Source: Streptomyces noursei (GTDB lineage Bacteria > Actinomycetota > Actinomycetes > Streptomycetales > Streptomycetaceae). Taken from it: 64,000 nucleotides of DNA. Location of the stretch: NCBI RefSeq assembly GCF_016917755.1, contig NZ_CP070326.1, positions 2,914,001 to 2,978,000 of the forward strand, written 5' to 3'. A model generated the notes under the pieces. That model did not search any database, was not told the DNA's origin, and saw nothing but the letters and a program-made list of their open reading frames with translations. Each line of letters begins with the position of its first letter. Position 1 is the stretch's first letter. The position numbers and the translations under genes are program-made. Shown in pieces: positions 16,561-24,163 of this stretch.

Positions 16561-17663
16561 CGTTCACGTCGGCGTGTGCAGTGTGCCCGCAGTTTGCGGC
16601 TTTGCACCGGAAGACCGCTTGGCTGTCGCGGTTGTCTTCAGTGACGAAGCCGCAGACGGAACACCGCTGCGACGTGTACGCGGGATTGACCTTCACCACG
16701 CGTGTCCCGGTGTACCGGGCGGCGCTGGCAAGGGCGAGTTCGAGGCGGTGCCATCCCTTGTCGAGGATGGCCCGATTCAGGCCCCGTTTCTGGACCACCC
16801 GCACCCCGGGCGCCTCAAGCGTGCCGGATGCCGAGGCGGACATGTTCTTGATCCGTAGATCTTCCAGGACCACGAGTGCGTTGCGGGCGGTGATGCGGTT
16901 CGCCGTGAAGGCACAAAAGTCGCCGCGTCGGTCCGACACCCGGGTAGTGATCCGGTTCAGCGCCGTGATCGTCTTACGCCGGTTCGCACTGCCCCCGCTT
17001 GCCCCGGGCAAGGCGCTGTTGCAGACGCCGATACCGTACGGCCTCGCCGCCGGTGATGAACGCCCGATCGTGGAAATGGCCCTCGCTGGTGGTGGCCGCG
17101 ATGTTCACACCCCGATCGATACCGACCGCCGTGTCCGGCATGGCGTGCCGCTCCGGGGTTTTGGCACCGTCATCGACAAGGAACGACACATACCAGTGCG
17201 CGCCCTTGCGGGCAACGGTCGCGGAACGGATCCCACCACCGAGCGGGCGTGACCAGCGGAACCGGACCCATCCCAGCTTCGGCAGCTTCACCCGGCCCCA
17301 CTTGCGGCCCAGCCGTTCCACAGTGATCAGGGTTCCAGCCGGGAACCGGAACGAAGGAGACCAACGCGCCTTCGACCGCCACCGCACCGTGAACGTGCCG
17401 TGATCCCGGCACGCCTTGTCGAGGTCCCTGAGAGTCTGCTGGAGCACGTGCGACGGAGCGGCATTGAGCCACGAATGCTCCTTCTTCGCGTCGGCCAGCT
17501 CAGCGGCCTGCGGCACATAGTTCATCCACGCACCCCGCCGCCGGCACTGCCTGCGCTGGTCGAGAGCGGTGTTCCACACTGCCCGGCAGATATTGCCGAA
17601 CTCTTCACACATGACAGCCTGTTCGGCAGTCAGCTCAAGTCGGTACCGGCGACCGGACAGCAT
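16442..17663 (-). pseudogene. tnpB: TnpB RNA-guided nuclease, frameshifted
   Basis: About 406 residues in two overlapping frames. The first frame runs MLSGRRYRLELTAEQAV to LARGKRG and then stops at 16974. The second frame continues SANRRKTITALNRI to the stop at 16442. One extra G in a run of five (16992-16996 on the plus strand as C) explains the break. All RuvC and zinc residues remain: Asp in VGIDRGVNI, Glu in VVLEDLRIKN, Asp in HADVNAAINI, and CSVCGF followed by CKAANC. The length matches ISDra2 TnpB (about 408). The ATG at 17663 has GAGGGGG upstream. An ATG at 17687 would be at the predicted transcript 5' end and add 8 residues. Confidence 0.85.
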
Positions 17664-17692
17664 AGGAACACCCCCTCGAACCGGCATGACCC

Positions 17693-17715
17693 AACCTAGT
17701 AGATGCCAGTGACAA
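17693..17715 (-). promoter_or_regulatory. RecA-NDp/PafBC-type DNA-damage promoter in front of tnpB
   Basis: Minus strand reads TTGTCACTG, 8 nt, TAGGTT. The actinobacterial RecA-independent DNA-damage promoter is tTGTCRgtg-N8-TAnnnT; all upper-case positions match. The -10 ends 5 nt before the ATG at 17687, so transcription would begin at or near that codon. The same structure precedes uvrC (52314-52336). Confidence 0.6.
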
Positions 17716-17762
17716 CGCAGCGAACTTCGCCACTGCGCGGCTTCGGCCCAAGGATGAGCTAG

Positions 17763-17782
17763 CCCCCAGCTAGAGCAGGGGG
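17763..17782. repeat. Left-end subterminal hairpin
   Basis: CCCCC-A-GCT-AG-AGC-A-GGGGG: an 8-bp stem with an A-A mismatch, 17 nt inside the left boundary of the insertion element. Unpaired bases in such stems are typical of TnpA recognition hairpins. Confidence 0.7.
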
Positions 17783-17929
17783 TCTGCGCTCGAAAGCCGA
17801 TCAACGCCGAGTACGCGGACCAGACCAGCGACCACGACCCGCAGGTGCTGCGGATCAAGCCCTGACGCCCGACACCCCTGCCCCTCGCCTCACCCGGGGT
17901 GACCGTCCCCTCACTCCACCGGCCCACCT

Positions 17930-17950
17930 CCGGGGGCCGATCGCCCCCGG
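17930..17950. terminator. Hairpin after the nuclease remnant
   Basis: Perfect 8-bp stem CCGGGGGC/GCCCCCGG with a 5-nt loop, 65 nt past the remnant stop and 50 nt before the next small gene. Probably the terminator of the former nuclease gene. Confidence 0.5.
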
Positions 17951-18000
17951 GGGTGCGGTACTGGGCTGGTAAGCACCGTTTCGGCGAGACAAAGGGAGTC

Positions 18001-18144
18001 ATGATGCCGAAGTCGCAGAACCGTAAGTCGGGCAAGCAGGACCGGGCCGCCGAGCGGCGCTCCGACCAGCACCGGCCGCGGTCGGAGGAGTCCGCAGCAG
18101 AGCGCACCCAGGACCTGAAGCCGCGGTCGCGCAAGGCTGACTGA
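18001..18144 (+). CDS. Small basic hydrophilic protein
   Basis: A 47-residue Lys/Arg/Gln/Ser-rich protein (MMPKSQNRKSGKQDRAAERR..., ending RKAD) with no predicted fold. AAAGGGAG lies just upstream of the two adjacent ATG codons, and a strong terminator follows. Good ribosome binding and codon bias make it a plausible gene. I do not recognise a function. Confidence 0.6.
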   Translation: MMPKSQNRKSGKQDRAAERRSDQHRPRSEESAAERTQDLKPRSRKAD

Positions 18145-18166
18145 CACGGGTAGGGCAGTACGCCCG

Positions 18167-18200
18167 AGCGGCCGCCGCACTCACCGGTGCGGCGGCCGCT
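18167..18200. terminator. Bidirectional terminator
   Basis: Perfect 14-bp stem AGCGGCCGCCGCAC/GTGCGGCGGCCGCT with a 6-nt loop, between two convergent genes (stops at 18144 and 18231). Confidence 0.75.
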
Positions 18201-18230
18201 TCCGTCGTTCCGGGCGCCCGTGGGGCGCGG

Positions 18231-19049
18231 TCACCAGGCTGCGGGCACCGCCCGTCCCTCGGGCTCGTCCCCGTCCGCGACCGCCGGCCCGGCGTCCGGC
18301 CCCGCGCCCGGCCCGGCGGGCACCAGGTCCCGCACCAGCAGGGTGGCCCCGGCCACCGCGCCCGGCATCAGCAGCACCGCCACGAACGGGATCAGGAACA
18401 GCAGCACCAGCGGCGTCCCGAAGCCGACCGCCAGGCCCAGCCGGCCGCGCAGCAGCCGCAGCCGCTCGCGCACCGGCACCTCCCGGCGCTGCATCGCCAC
18501 CGTGGTCAGCTCCACGGAGAGGAAGAAGCCGGAGACGCAGAAGCCGACGGCCGGAACGACGGTCTGCCCGACGACCGGCAGGAAGCCCAGGAGGAAGAAC
18601 AGCACCCCGAACCCGGCGGCCCGCAGCAGCACCGGGATCATCTCCCGCACCGCGATGCCGATCTCCCGCCACAGCGGGCGGTCCGGGCCGGGCGGGCAGT
18701 GTCCCTCGCTGCGCTCGACCTGCTCCGACAGCGACTCGTAGAAGGGGTCGCCGATCAGCAGGGTGACGGCGGTGAACGTCAGCACCGACAACATCAGCCC
18801 GCCGGCCAGCAGCAGCGCCACGAACAGCCCCCGCAGCAGCCCCTGCCACGGGGAGCCCCAGCCGTCGGCGAACGGGGTCGCCCAGGCTGCGAGGTCGCCG
18901 GACCACAGGGCCAGCCCGATGAGCGCCCCCGCGTACAGCACCAGTGCGACCAGCGCGGGAATCAGCCCGAACCCCCACCACCGGCCGTGCTGCGCCGTCC
19001 AGCGCATGCCCCGCCCCAGATACCGCATCCCTGCTACCAGATCACGCAT
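18231..19049 (-). CDS. EI24-domain membrane protein (CysZ-like)
   Basis: A 272-residue membrane protein with five to six hydrophobic segments (for example LIPALVALVLYAGALIGLALW, GLFVALLLAGGLMLSVL and FGVLFFLLGFLPVVGQTVV). It has the EI24/CysZ family signature GDPFYESLSEQVE. The C-terminal 30 residues are acidic and Pro/Ala-rich. CysZ relatives move sulfate; whether this one does is unknown. It is 109 nt downstream of dapD on the same strand, but a terminator lies between. Confidence 0.9.
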   Translation of the reverse strand: MRDLVAGMRYLGRGMRWTAQHGRWWGFGLIPALVALVLYAGALIGLALWSGDLAAWATPFADGWGSPWQGLLRGLFVALLLAGGLMLSVLTFTAVTLLIGDPFYESLSEQVERSEGHCPPGPDRPLWREIGIAVREMIPVLLRAAGFGVLFFLLGFLPVVGQTVVPAVGFCVSGFFLSVELTTVAMQRREVPVRERLRLLRGRLGLAVGFGTPLVLLFLIPFVAVLLMPGAVAGATLLVRDLVPAGPGAGPDAGPAVADGDEPEGRAVPAAW

Positions 19050-19111
19050 GGGCCCACCCTATGGTCGTGTCCGCAACGTCCCGCCTGCCGTCCGGCGCCC
19101 GGCACGCGCGC

Positions 19112-19135
19112 GCCCCGGGCCGGTGGGCCCGGGGC
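19112..19135 (-). terminator. dapD terminator
   Basis: Perfect 10-bp stem GCCCCGGGCC/GGCCCGGGGC with a 4-nt loop, 24 nt past the dapD stop. Confidence 0.65.
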
Positions 19136-19158
19136 GGCAACTGCGCAGGCGTGCCCGG

Positions 19159-20148
19159 TCAGTTGTGGCTGTGCAGGATCTCGTTCAGACCGCCCCAGAC
19201 CGCCTTGTTCGGGCGGGCCTCGACGGTGCCGGTGGTGGAGTTCCGGCGGAAGAGGATGTTGTCGGCACCGGACAGCTCCAGCGCCTTGACGATCTGGCCG
19301 TCGGGCAGCGTGACCCGGGTGCCCGCGGTCACGTACAGGCCGGCCTCGACCACGCACTCGTCGCCCAGCGCGATGCCGATGCCGGACTCGGCGCCGAGCA
19401 GGCAGCGCTCGCCGATCGAGATGATCTGCTTGCCGCCGCCGGAGAGGGTGCCCATCGTGGACGCGCCGCCGCCGATGTCGGTGCCGTCGCCGATCACCAC
19501 GCCGGCGCTGATCCGGCCCTCGATCATGGAGGTGCCCAGCGTGCCGGCGTTGAAGTTGACGAAGCCCTCGTGCATGACGGTGGTGCCGGCCGCGAGGTGG
19601 GCGCCCAGCCGCACCCGGTCGGCGTCGGCGATCCGGACGCCGGCGGGCGCCACGTAGTCGGTCATCCGCGGGAACTTGTCGACGCTGGTGACCTGGAGGT
19701 GCAGGCCCTCGGCGCGGGCGTTCAGCCGGGCCGTCTCCAGCTGGTCGACGGGCACCGGGCCGAGCGAGGTCCAGGCGACGTTGGCCAGCAGGCCGAACAT
19801 GCCCTCCAGGCTCTGGCCGTGCGGCTTGACCAGGCGGTGGCTGAGGAGGTGCAGGCGCAGGTAGACGTCGTGTGCGTCCAGCGGCTTGTCGTCCAGGGAA
19901 GCGATGACCGTGCGGACGGCCACGACCTCCACGCCGCGGACCGGGTCGGGGCCGACGGCCTTGCGGACGGCGTCGCCCAGCAGCTCGGCGGCGCGGTCGT
20001 CCGCCAGCTGCTCGGTTCCGGCCGGGCCGGGCGCGTCGACCAGCTGGGGCGCGGGGAACCAGGTGTCGAGAACGGTGCCGTCCTCGGTGAGGGTGGCCAG
20101 GCCGGCGGCGACGGCGCCGGTCGTACGGGGGGTTGCAGCATCGGTCAT
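19159..20148 (-). CDS. dapD: 2,3,4,5-tetrahydropyridine-2,6-dicarboxylate N-succinyltransferase
   Basis: Lysine/meso-diaminopimelate pathway enzyme that transfers succinyl from succinyl-CoA to tetrahydrodipicolinate. It has 329 residues, the length of the actinobacterial DapD. The left-handed beta-helix of hexapeptide repeats is clear ([51 protein letters not shown]). The N-terminus is the actinobacterial type. The ATG at 20148 opens the frame. Cytosolic, monocistronic by its terminator. Confidence 0.96.
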   Translation of the reverse strand: MTDAATPRTTGAVAAGLATLTEDGTVLDTWFPAPQLVDAPGPAGTEQLADDRAAELLGDAVRKAVGPDPVRGVEVVAVRTVIASLDDKPLDAHDVYLRLHLLSHRLVKPHGQSLEGMFGLLANVAWTSLGPVPVDQLETARLNARAEGLHLQVTSVDKFPRMTDYVAPAGVRIADADRVRLGAHLAAGTTVMHEGFVNFNAGTLGTSMIEGRISAGVVIGDGTDIGGGASTMGTLSGGGKQIISIGERCLLGAESGIGIALGDECVVEAGLYVTAGTRVTLPDGQIVKALELSGADNILFRRNSTTGTVEARPNKAVWGGLNEILHSHN

Positions 20149-20210
20149 GCTGGAAACCTAACCGGAGCCGGCCCGCGGAGGCGAACCGGTCTCAGCGATC
20201 GGTCCCGGCC

Positions 20211-20267
20211 CGTACGGTCGCACGATCCCGGCGGCCCGCCGGCACCTCCCCTCTCGTACGGTCGCAC
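20211..20267. repeat. Direct repeat upstream of dapD
   Basis: CGTACGGTCGCAC occurs twice, at 20211-20223 and 20255-20267, 44 bp apart, in the dapD promoter region. It could be a regulator site; no regulator is assigned. Confidence 0.45.
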
Positions 20268-20291
20268 CAGTCGCCCGGCCGTCGCCGCCGG

Positions 20292-20840
20292 TCAGCGGGA
20301 GGCGCCCAGCACCCCCGCCAACCCCTCGCGCACCACGGCCGGTTGGAAGGGGCGGTCGGTGAGCAGGTGCTGGAGCAACAGCCCGTCGGTGAAGGCCACC
20401 ACCGCCCGGGCGGTGGCCCGGTCGCCGATCCGCCGGGCCAGCAGCGTCTCCCTCTCGTCCAGGCACTCGGCGGCGATCGGCCGCACCGCCTCGTGCCGCA
20501 GCGCGGCCAGATACAGGTCGTACTCCAGCTCCACCCGCGAGCGGTCCCCGGCGAGGGTCTCGCCGACCAGTCGGGCCACCTCGTCGGCGAGCGGCATCGC
20601 GAGGTCGATGCCGTCCACCCAGCGTGCGAAGTCCGCCAGCCACCGGCCGTTGGACTGTCGCAGCGCGGCGACCAGCAGGTCGTCGAGGGTCGCGAAGTGG
20701 TACGTCGTGGAGCCCAGCGGGACGTCCGCGGCGGCGGCCACCGCGCGGTGGCTGAGCCCGGCGATACCCCGCTCCCGGACCACCGAGAGCGCCGCGTCGA
20801 TGATCCGCTGCCGCCGGTCCGGGTCGTAGCGCCGGGCCAT
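20292..20840 (-). CDS. TetR-family regulator of the adjacent SMR exporter
   Basis: A 182-residue repressor. The N-terminal helix-turn-helix is RQRIIDAALSVVRERGIAGL followed by SHRAVAAAADVPLGSTTYHF. The C-terminal ligand domain is less conserved. Its ATG overlaps the stop of the SMR transporter gene (TGATG), so the two form an operon, a usual layout for drug-responsive exporters. Confidence 0.92.
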   Translation of the reverse strand: MARRYDPDRRQRIIDAALSVVRERGIAGLSHRAVAAAADVPLGSTTYHFATLDDLLVAALRQSNGRWLADFARWVDGIDLAMPLADEVARLVGETLAGDRSRVELEYDLYLAALRHEAVRPIAAECLDERETLLARRIGDRATARAVVAFTDGLLLQHLLTDRPFQPAVVREGLAGVLGASR

Positions 20841-21160
20841 CAGTGCGCACCGTCGAGGTTGAGCACCACCACGCCGGCGATCACCAGCAGCACCCCGAGG
20901 ATCTTGAGCGCACTGGTGCTCTCGCCCAGGAAGACCATGCCGATCGCGGCGATCACCGCGGTGCCGGCCCCGGACCAGATCGCGTACGCGGTCCCGACGC
21001 TCATCGACCTCAGCGTCTGGGCCAGCAGCGCGAAGGCGACCACATAGCCGACCGCGGTGCCGAGCGAGGGCCACAGCCTGCTGAAGCCGTGGCTGTACTT
21101 CATCGAGGTGGTCGCGAGGATCTCGGAGAGGATCGCGCCGGCGAGCGTCACATAGGCCAT
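20840..21160 (-). CDS. SMR-family small multidrug efflux protein
   Basis: A 106-residue membrane protein with four transmembrane helices. Helix 1 carries the essential glutamate in GAILSEILATTSMKYS, and helix 3 has AYAIWSGAGTA, both diagnostic of the SMR (EmrE/QacE/Sug) family. Proton-coupled export of cationic compounds or guanidinium is the family role. First gene of an operon with a TetR regulator. The ATG at 21160 fits the family start. Confidence 0.93.
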   Translation of the reverse strand: MAYVTLAGAILSEILATTSMKYSHGFSRLWPSLGTAVGYVVAFALLAQTLRSMSVGTAYAIWSGAGTAVIAAIGMVFLGESTSALKILGVLLVIAGVVVLNLDGAH

Positions 21161-21181
21161 GCGCACGAGCGTACACAGCGA

Positions 21182-21199
21182 TGCGTACGGCCGTACACA
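21182..21199. promoter_or_regulatory. Candidate TetR operator
   Basis: Imperfect 18-bp palindrome around the perfect 12-bp GTACGGCCGTAC (21185-21196), 22 nt upstream of the SMR gene start. Size, symmetry and position suit a TetR dimer site. A nearby CGTACACA repeat lies at 21169-21176. Confidence 0.5.
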
Positions 21200-21231
21200 A
21201 CGAGCTGCCGGCCCGCCCGGAACGACGGAAC

Positions 21232-21265
21232 GGCCGTGCCCGCCGGAGAACCGGTGGACACGGCC
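21232..21265 (-). terminator. suf operon terminator
   Basis: A 15-bp stem GGCCGTGCCCGCCGG/CCGGTGGACACGGCC, with G-T wobbles and loop AGAA, 36 nt past the last suf gene. Confidence 0.65.
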
Positions 21266-21300
21266 GTCGAAGACCGTGCGGCAGCGCCGCGGAGCGAAGC

Positions 21301-21636
21301 TCAGACGTTGAACCCCAGCGCACGCAGCTGTTCGCGGCCGTCGTCGGTGATCTTGTCCGGGCCCCACGGCGGCATCCAGACCCAGTTGATCTTCAGCTCG
21401 TTGACGATGCCGTCCGTGGCCGACTTCGCCTGGTCCTCGATGACGTCGGTCAGCGGGCAGGCCGCCGAGGTCAGCGTCATGTCGATGGTCGCGATGTTGG
21501 CGTCGTCGATGTGGATGCCGTAGATCAGCCCGAGGTTGACGACGTCGATGCCCAGCTCCGGGTCGACGACGTCGTACAGCGCCTCGCGGACCTCTTCCTC
21601 CGAGGCCGGCTTGGTGGTGGTCGGGGTGTCGGTCAT
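21301..21636 (-). CDS. sufT: Metal-sulfur cluster assembly factor (MIP18/DUF59, SufT type)
   Basis: A 111-residue DUF59/MIP18 protein that helps deliver Fe-S clusters to targets. Signatures are VVDPELGIDVVNLGLIYGI and LTSAACPLTDVIEDQ, with the family's conserved Cys, and VWMPPWGPDKITDDGRE near the C-terminus. The ATG overlaps the sufU stop (ATGA, 21636-21633), so it is the last gene of the suf operon. Confidence 0.93.
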   Translation of the reverse strand: MTDTPTTTKPASEEEVREALYDVVDPELGIDVVNLGLIYGIHIDDANIATIDMTLTSAACPLTDVIEDQAKSATDGIVNELKINWVWMPPWGPDKITDDGREQLRALGFNV

Positions 21637-22091
21637 GCGGTCTTCGCCTCCTGGGAAAGGGCCTTGGCCGTGGCGTCCTTCCAGGCCATCCAGCTGAGCA
21701 GGGCGCACTTCACGCGCGCCGGGTACTTGGAGACGCCGGCGAACGCCACCGCGTCCTCCAGCACCTCCTCCATGGCGTCGTCCGGTTCCACCTGGCCCTT
21801 GGACTGCATCAGTTCCAGGAAGGTCTCCTGGATCCGCTGCGCCTCACCGAGCTCCTTGCCGACCAGGAGGTCGTTGAGCACCGACGCGCTGGCCTGGCTG
21901 ATGGAGCAGCCCTGGCCCTCGTAGGACACATCCTCGATCGTCGTGCCGTCGTACTTCACGCGCAGGGTGATCTCGTCTCCACACGTGGGGTTGACGTGGT
22001 GCACCTCCGCGTCGCCGTCCCGAAGACCGCGCCCATGGGGGTGCTTGTAGTGGTCCAGGATGACGTCCTGGTACATGGAATCCAGCTTCAC
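21633..22091 (-). CDS. sufU: SUF system sulfur-relay scaffold SufU
   Basis: A 152-residue NifU/IscU-like zinc protein that accepts sulfur from SufS. The three ligand cysteines are seen in HVNPTCGDEI, YEGQGCSISQ and YPARVKCALLSW. The insertion before the third Cys is typical of SufU rather than IscU. It lies 47 nt downstream of sufS. Confidence 0.96.
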   Translation of the reverse strand: MKLDSMYQDVILDHYKHPHGRGLRDGDAEVHHVNPTCGDEITLRVKYDGTTIEDVSYEGQGCSISQASASVLNDLLVGKELGEAQRIQETFLELMQSKGQVEPDDAMEEVLEDAVAFAGVSKYPARVKCALLSWMAWKDATAKALSQEAKTA

Positions 22092-22138
22092 GACTCAGTC
22101 AGTCCTCGTCCTCATCCGCTGTGCTCGTGCGGTGTCCA

Positions 22139-23395
22139 TCAACCGAAGAAGTTGCGGACGTGCTCCAGGCCGTCGACCAGGGCGTCGACCTCCGCCGGGG
22201 TGGAGTACAGGTAGAACGACGCCCGCGTGGTCGCAGGAATTCCGTAGCGCAGGCAGACCGGGCGCGCGCAGTGGTGTCCCACCCGGACCGCGATGCCCTG
22301 CTCGTCCAGCACCTGGCCCACGTCGTGCGGGTGGATGTCACCCAGCGTGAAGGAGATCGTCGCCCCGCGGTCCTCGGCCGTGCTCGGGCCGATGATCTTC
22401 AGGTCGGGGACCTCCAGCAGCCGCTTGACGGCGTACTCGGTGATCGCGTGCTCATGCGCGGCGATCTTGTCCATGCCGATCGCGGTCAGGTAGTCCACCG
22501 CGGCGCCGAGGCCGACGGCCTGGGCGATCGGGGGCGTACCCGCCTCGAACTTGTGCGGCGCCGGGGCGTAGGTGGAGGAGTGCATCGAGACGGTCTCGAT
22601 CATCTCGCCACCGCCGAGGAACGGCGGGAGGTCCTCCAGCAGCTCCTGGCGGCCCCACAGCACGCCGATTCCGGTCGGGCCGCACATCTTGTGGCCGGTG
22701 AAGGCCACGAAGTCCGCCTGCAGAGCCTGCACGTCCAGCGGCATGTGCGGCGCGGCCTGCGAGGCGTCTATGCAGACCAGCGCGCCGACTTCCTGGGCGC
22801 GACGGATGATCGTCTCGACCGGGTTGTACGTGCCCAGGAGGTTGGACACCAGGGTGAAGGAGACCACCTTGGTGCGCTCGGTGATGACCTCGTCGATGTT
22901 GGAGAGGTCCAGCCGGCCGTCGTCGGTCAGCCCGAACCACTTCAGCTTCGCGCCGGTGCGCTGCGAGAGCAGCTGCCACGGCACGATGTTGGAGTGGTGC
23001 TCCATCTCCGTGATGACGATCTCGGTCTCGCGGTCCACCCGGTAGGGCTCGTCGGCCCAACCCAGCATGTTGGCCACGAGGTTGAGCGACTCCGAGGCGT
23101 TCTTGGTGAAGATCACCTCGTCGCGGCTGGGCGCGTTGATGAAGGCGGCGACCTTGTCGCGGGCGCCTTCGTACAGCGCCGTGGCCTCCTCGGCGAGCAC
23201 ATGCACGCCGCGGTGGACGTTGGCGTTGTGGCGTTCGTAGTAGGCGCTCAGGGCGTCCAGCACCTGGCGCGGCTTCTGCGAAGTCGCCGCGTTGTCCAGG
23301 TACACGATCTTCTTCCCGTCGTGGACCTGACGGTCCAGAAGGGGGAAGTCCTTGCGGATCGCCTCTGTGTCGAGGAGGCCCGGCAGCTGTGTCAC
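22139..23395 (-). CDS. sufS: Cysteine desulfurase SufS
   Basis: A 418-residue group II cysteine desulfurase that mobilises sulfur from cysteine. The PLP lysine is in AFTGHKMCGPTG and the catalytic Cys in RVGHHCARPVCLRYG. The N-terminus YLDNAATSQKPRQVLDAL is standard. The GTG start overlaps the sufC stop (GTGA). Cytosolic. Confidence 0.97.
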   Translation of the reverse strand: MTQLPGLLDTEAIRKDFPLLDRQVHDGKKIVYLDNAATSQKPRQVLDALSAYYERHNANVHRGVHVLAEEATALYEGARDKVAAFINAPSRDEVIFTKNASESLNLVANMLGWADEPYRVDRETEIVITEMEHHSNIVPWQLLSQRTGAKLKWFGLTDDGRLDLSNIDEVITERTKVVSFTLVSNLLGTYNPVETIIRRAQEVGALVCIDASQAAPHMPLDVQALQADFVAFTGHKMCGPTGIGVLWGRQELLEDLPPFLGGGEMIETVSMHSSTYAPAPHKFEAGTPPIAQAVGLGAAVDYLTAIGMDKIAAHEHAITEYAVKRLLEVPDLKIIGPSTAEDRGATISFTLGDIHPHDVGQVLDEQGIAVRVGHHCARPVCLRYGIPATTRASFYLYSTPAEVDALVDGLEHVRNFFG

Positions 23396-24156
23396 GCGGT
23401 CGTACCACCCTTCACGTATGCCTCGTAGCCCTCGGCCTCCAGCTTGTCCGCCAGCTCCGGGCCGCCGGACTCGGCGATCCGGCCGTTGGCGAAGACGTGG
23501 ACATGGTCGGGCTTGATGTAGCGCAGGATGCGCGTGTAGTGGGTGATCAGCAGAGTGCCGACCTGACCCGTCTCGCGGACGCGGTTGACGCCCTCGGAGA
23601 CGATCCGCAGCGCGTCGACGTCCAGACCGGAGTCGGTCTCGTCGAGGATCGCGATCTTCGGCTGGAGCAGCTCCAGCTGGAGGATCTCGTGGCGCTTCTT
23701 CTCACCGCCGGAGAAGCCCTCGTTGACGTTGCGCTCGGCGAACGCCGGGTCCATCTGGAGACGCTCCATGGCCTCCTTGACCTCCTTGACCCACGTCCGC
23801 AGCTTGGGGGCCTCGCCGCGGATGGCGGTGGCGGAGGTGCGCAGGAAGTTGGAGACCGAGACGCCGGGGACCTCGACCGGGTACTGCATGGCGAGGAAGA
23901 CGCCGGCCCGGGCGCGCTCGTCGACGGACATCTCCAGGACGTCCTCGCCGTCGAGGGTGACGGTGCCGCCGGTGATCGTGTACTTCGGGTGACCCGCGAG
24001 GGAGTAGGCGAGGGTCGACTTGCCGGAGCCGTTGGGGCCCATGATGGCGTGCGTCTCGCCCTGCTTCACGGTCAGGTCGACGCCCTTCAGGATCTCCCGC
24101 TGGCCGTTCTCGGCCTCGACGGAGACGTGCAGGTCGTGGATCTCAAGCGTTGCCAT
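23392..24156 (-). CDS. sufC: Fe-S assembly ATPase SufC
   Basis: A 254-residue ABC-type ATPase that powers the SufBCD scaffold. Walker A is GPNGSGKSTLAYSL, the signature is FSGGEKKRHEILQ, Walker B is IAILDETDSGLDVDAL, and the switch His is in LITHYTRIL. It is preceded by the Rieske ferredoxin gene with a 7-nt gap. Confidence 0.97.
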   Translation of the reverse strand: MATLEIHDLHVSVEAENGQREILKGVDLTVKQGETHAIMGPNGSGKSTLAYSLAGHPKYTITGGTVTLDGEDVLEMSVDERARAGVFLAMQYPVEVPGVSVSNFLRTSATAIRGEAPKLRTWVKEVKEAMERLQMDPAFAERNVNEGFSGGEKKRHEILQLELLQPKIAILDETDSGLDVDALRIVSEGVNRVRETGQVGTLLITHYTRILRYIKPDHVHVFANGRIAESGGPELADKLEAEGYEAYVKGGTTA

Positions 24157-24163
24157 GGGTGAC

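Larger units (their letters stand above)
16406..17799 (-). mobile_element. tnpB-only IS200/IS605-superfamily element (IS1341-like, ISDra2-like target TTGAT)
   Basis: A 1394-bp element in the minus orientation. Its left end abuts TTGAT (17804-17800 on the minus strand), and its right end abuts GTGCACG of the host gene. There is no target duplication and no inverted terminal repeat. Subterminal hairpins lie near both ends (17763-17782 and 16416-16435), as in single-strand-transposing IS605 elements. Removing it restores the host reading frame exactly (DYDIVH-INAEYADQ). It carries only tnpB; no tnpA is in the element or the window, so movement would need TnpA in trans. TTGAT is the known target and TAM of ISDra2. 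Confidence 0.85.
16025..17865 (+). pseudogene. Remnant of a secreted endonuclease/exonuclease/phosphatase-family nuclease, interrupted by an insertion element
   Basis: Three pieces of one gene are visible. (1) 16025-16252 encodes a signal peptide and the start of the mature protein (RIHDIQGRTRISPLVGKQV, PGIVTAVR) and then hits a stop. (2) 16285-16405 carries C-terminal fragments (GFSRLVREKT, then in another frame GNSQVLDHLLTS and DYDIVH). (3) 17800-17865 supplies the end (INAEYADQTSDHDPQVLR then stop) with the SDHDP motif of the exonuclease/endonuclease/phosphatase fold. The central catalytic body, several hundred residues, is deleted. Pieces 2 and 3 join in frame if 16406-17799 is removed, so the gene was already decayed when the element entered. 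GGAGG precedes the original ATG. Confidence 0.82.
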
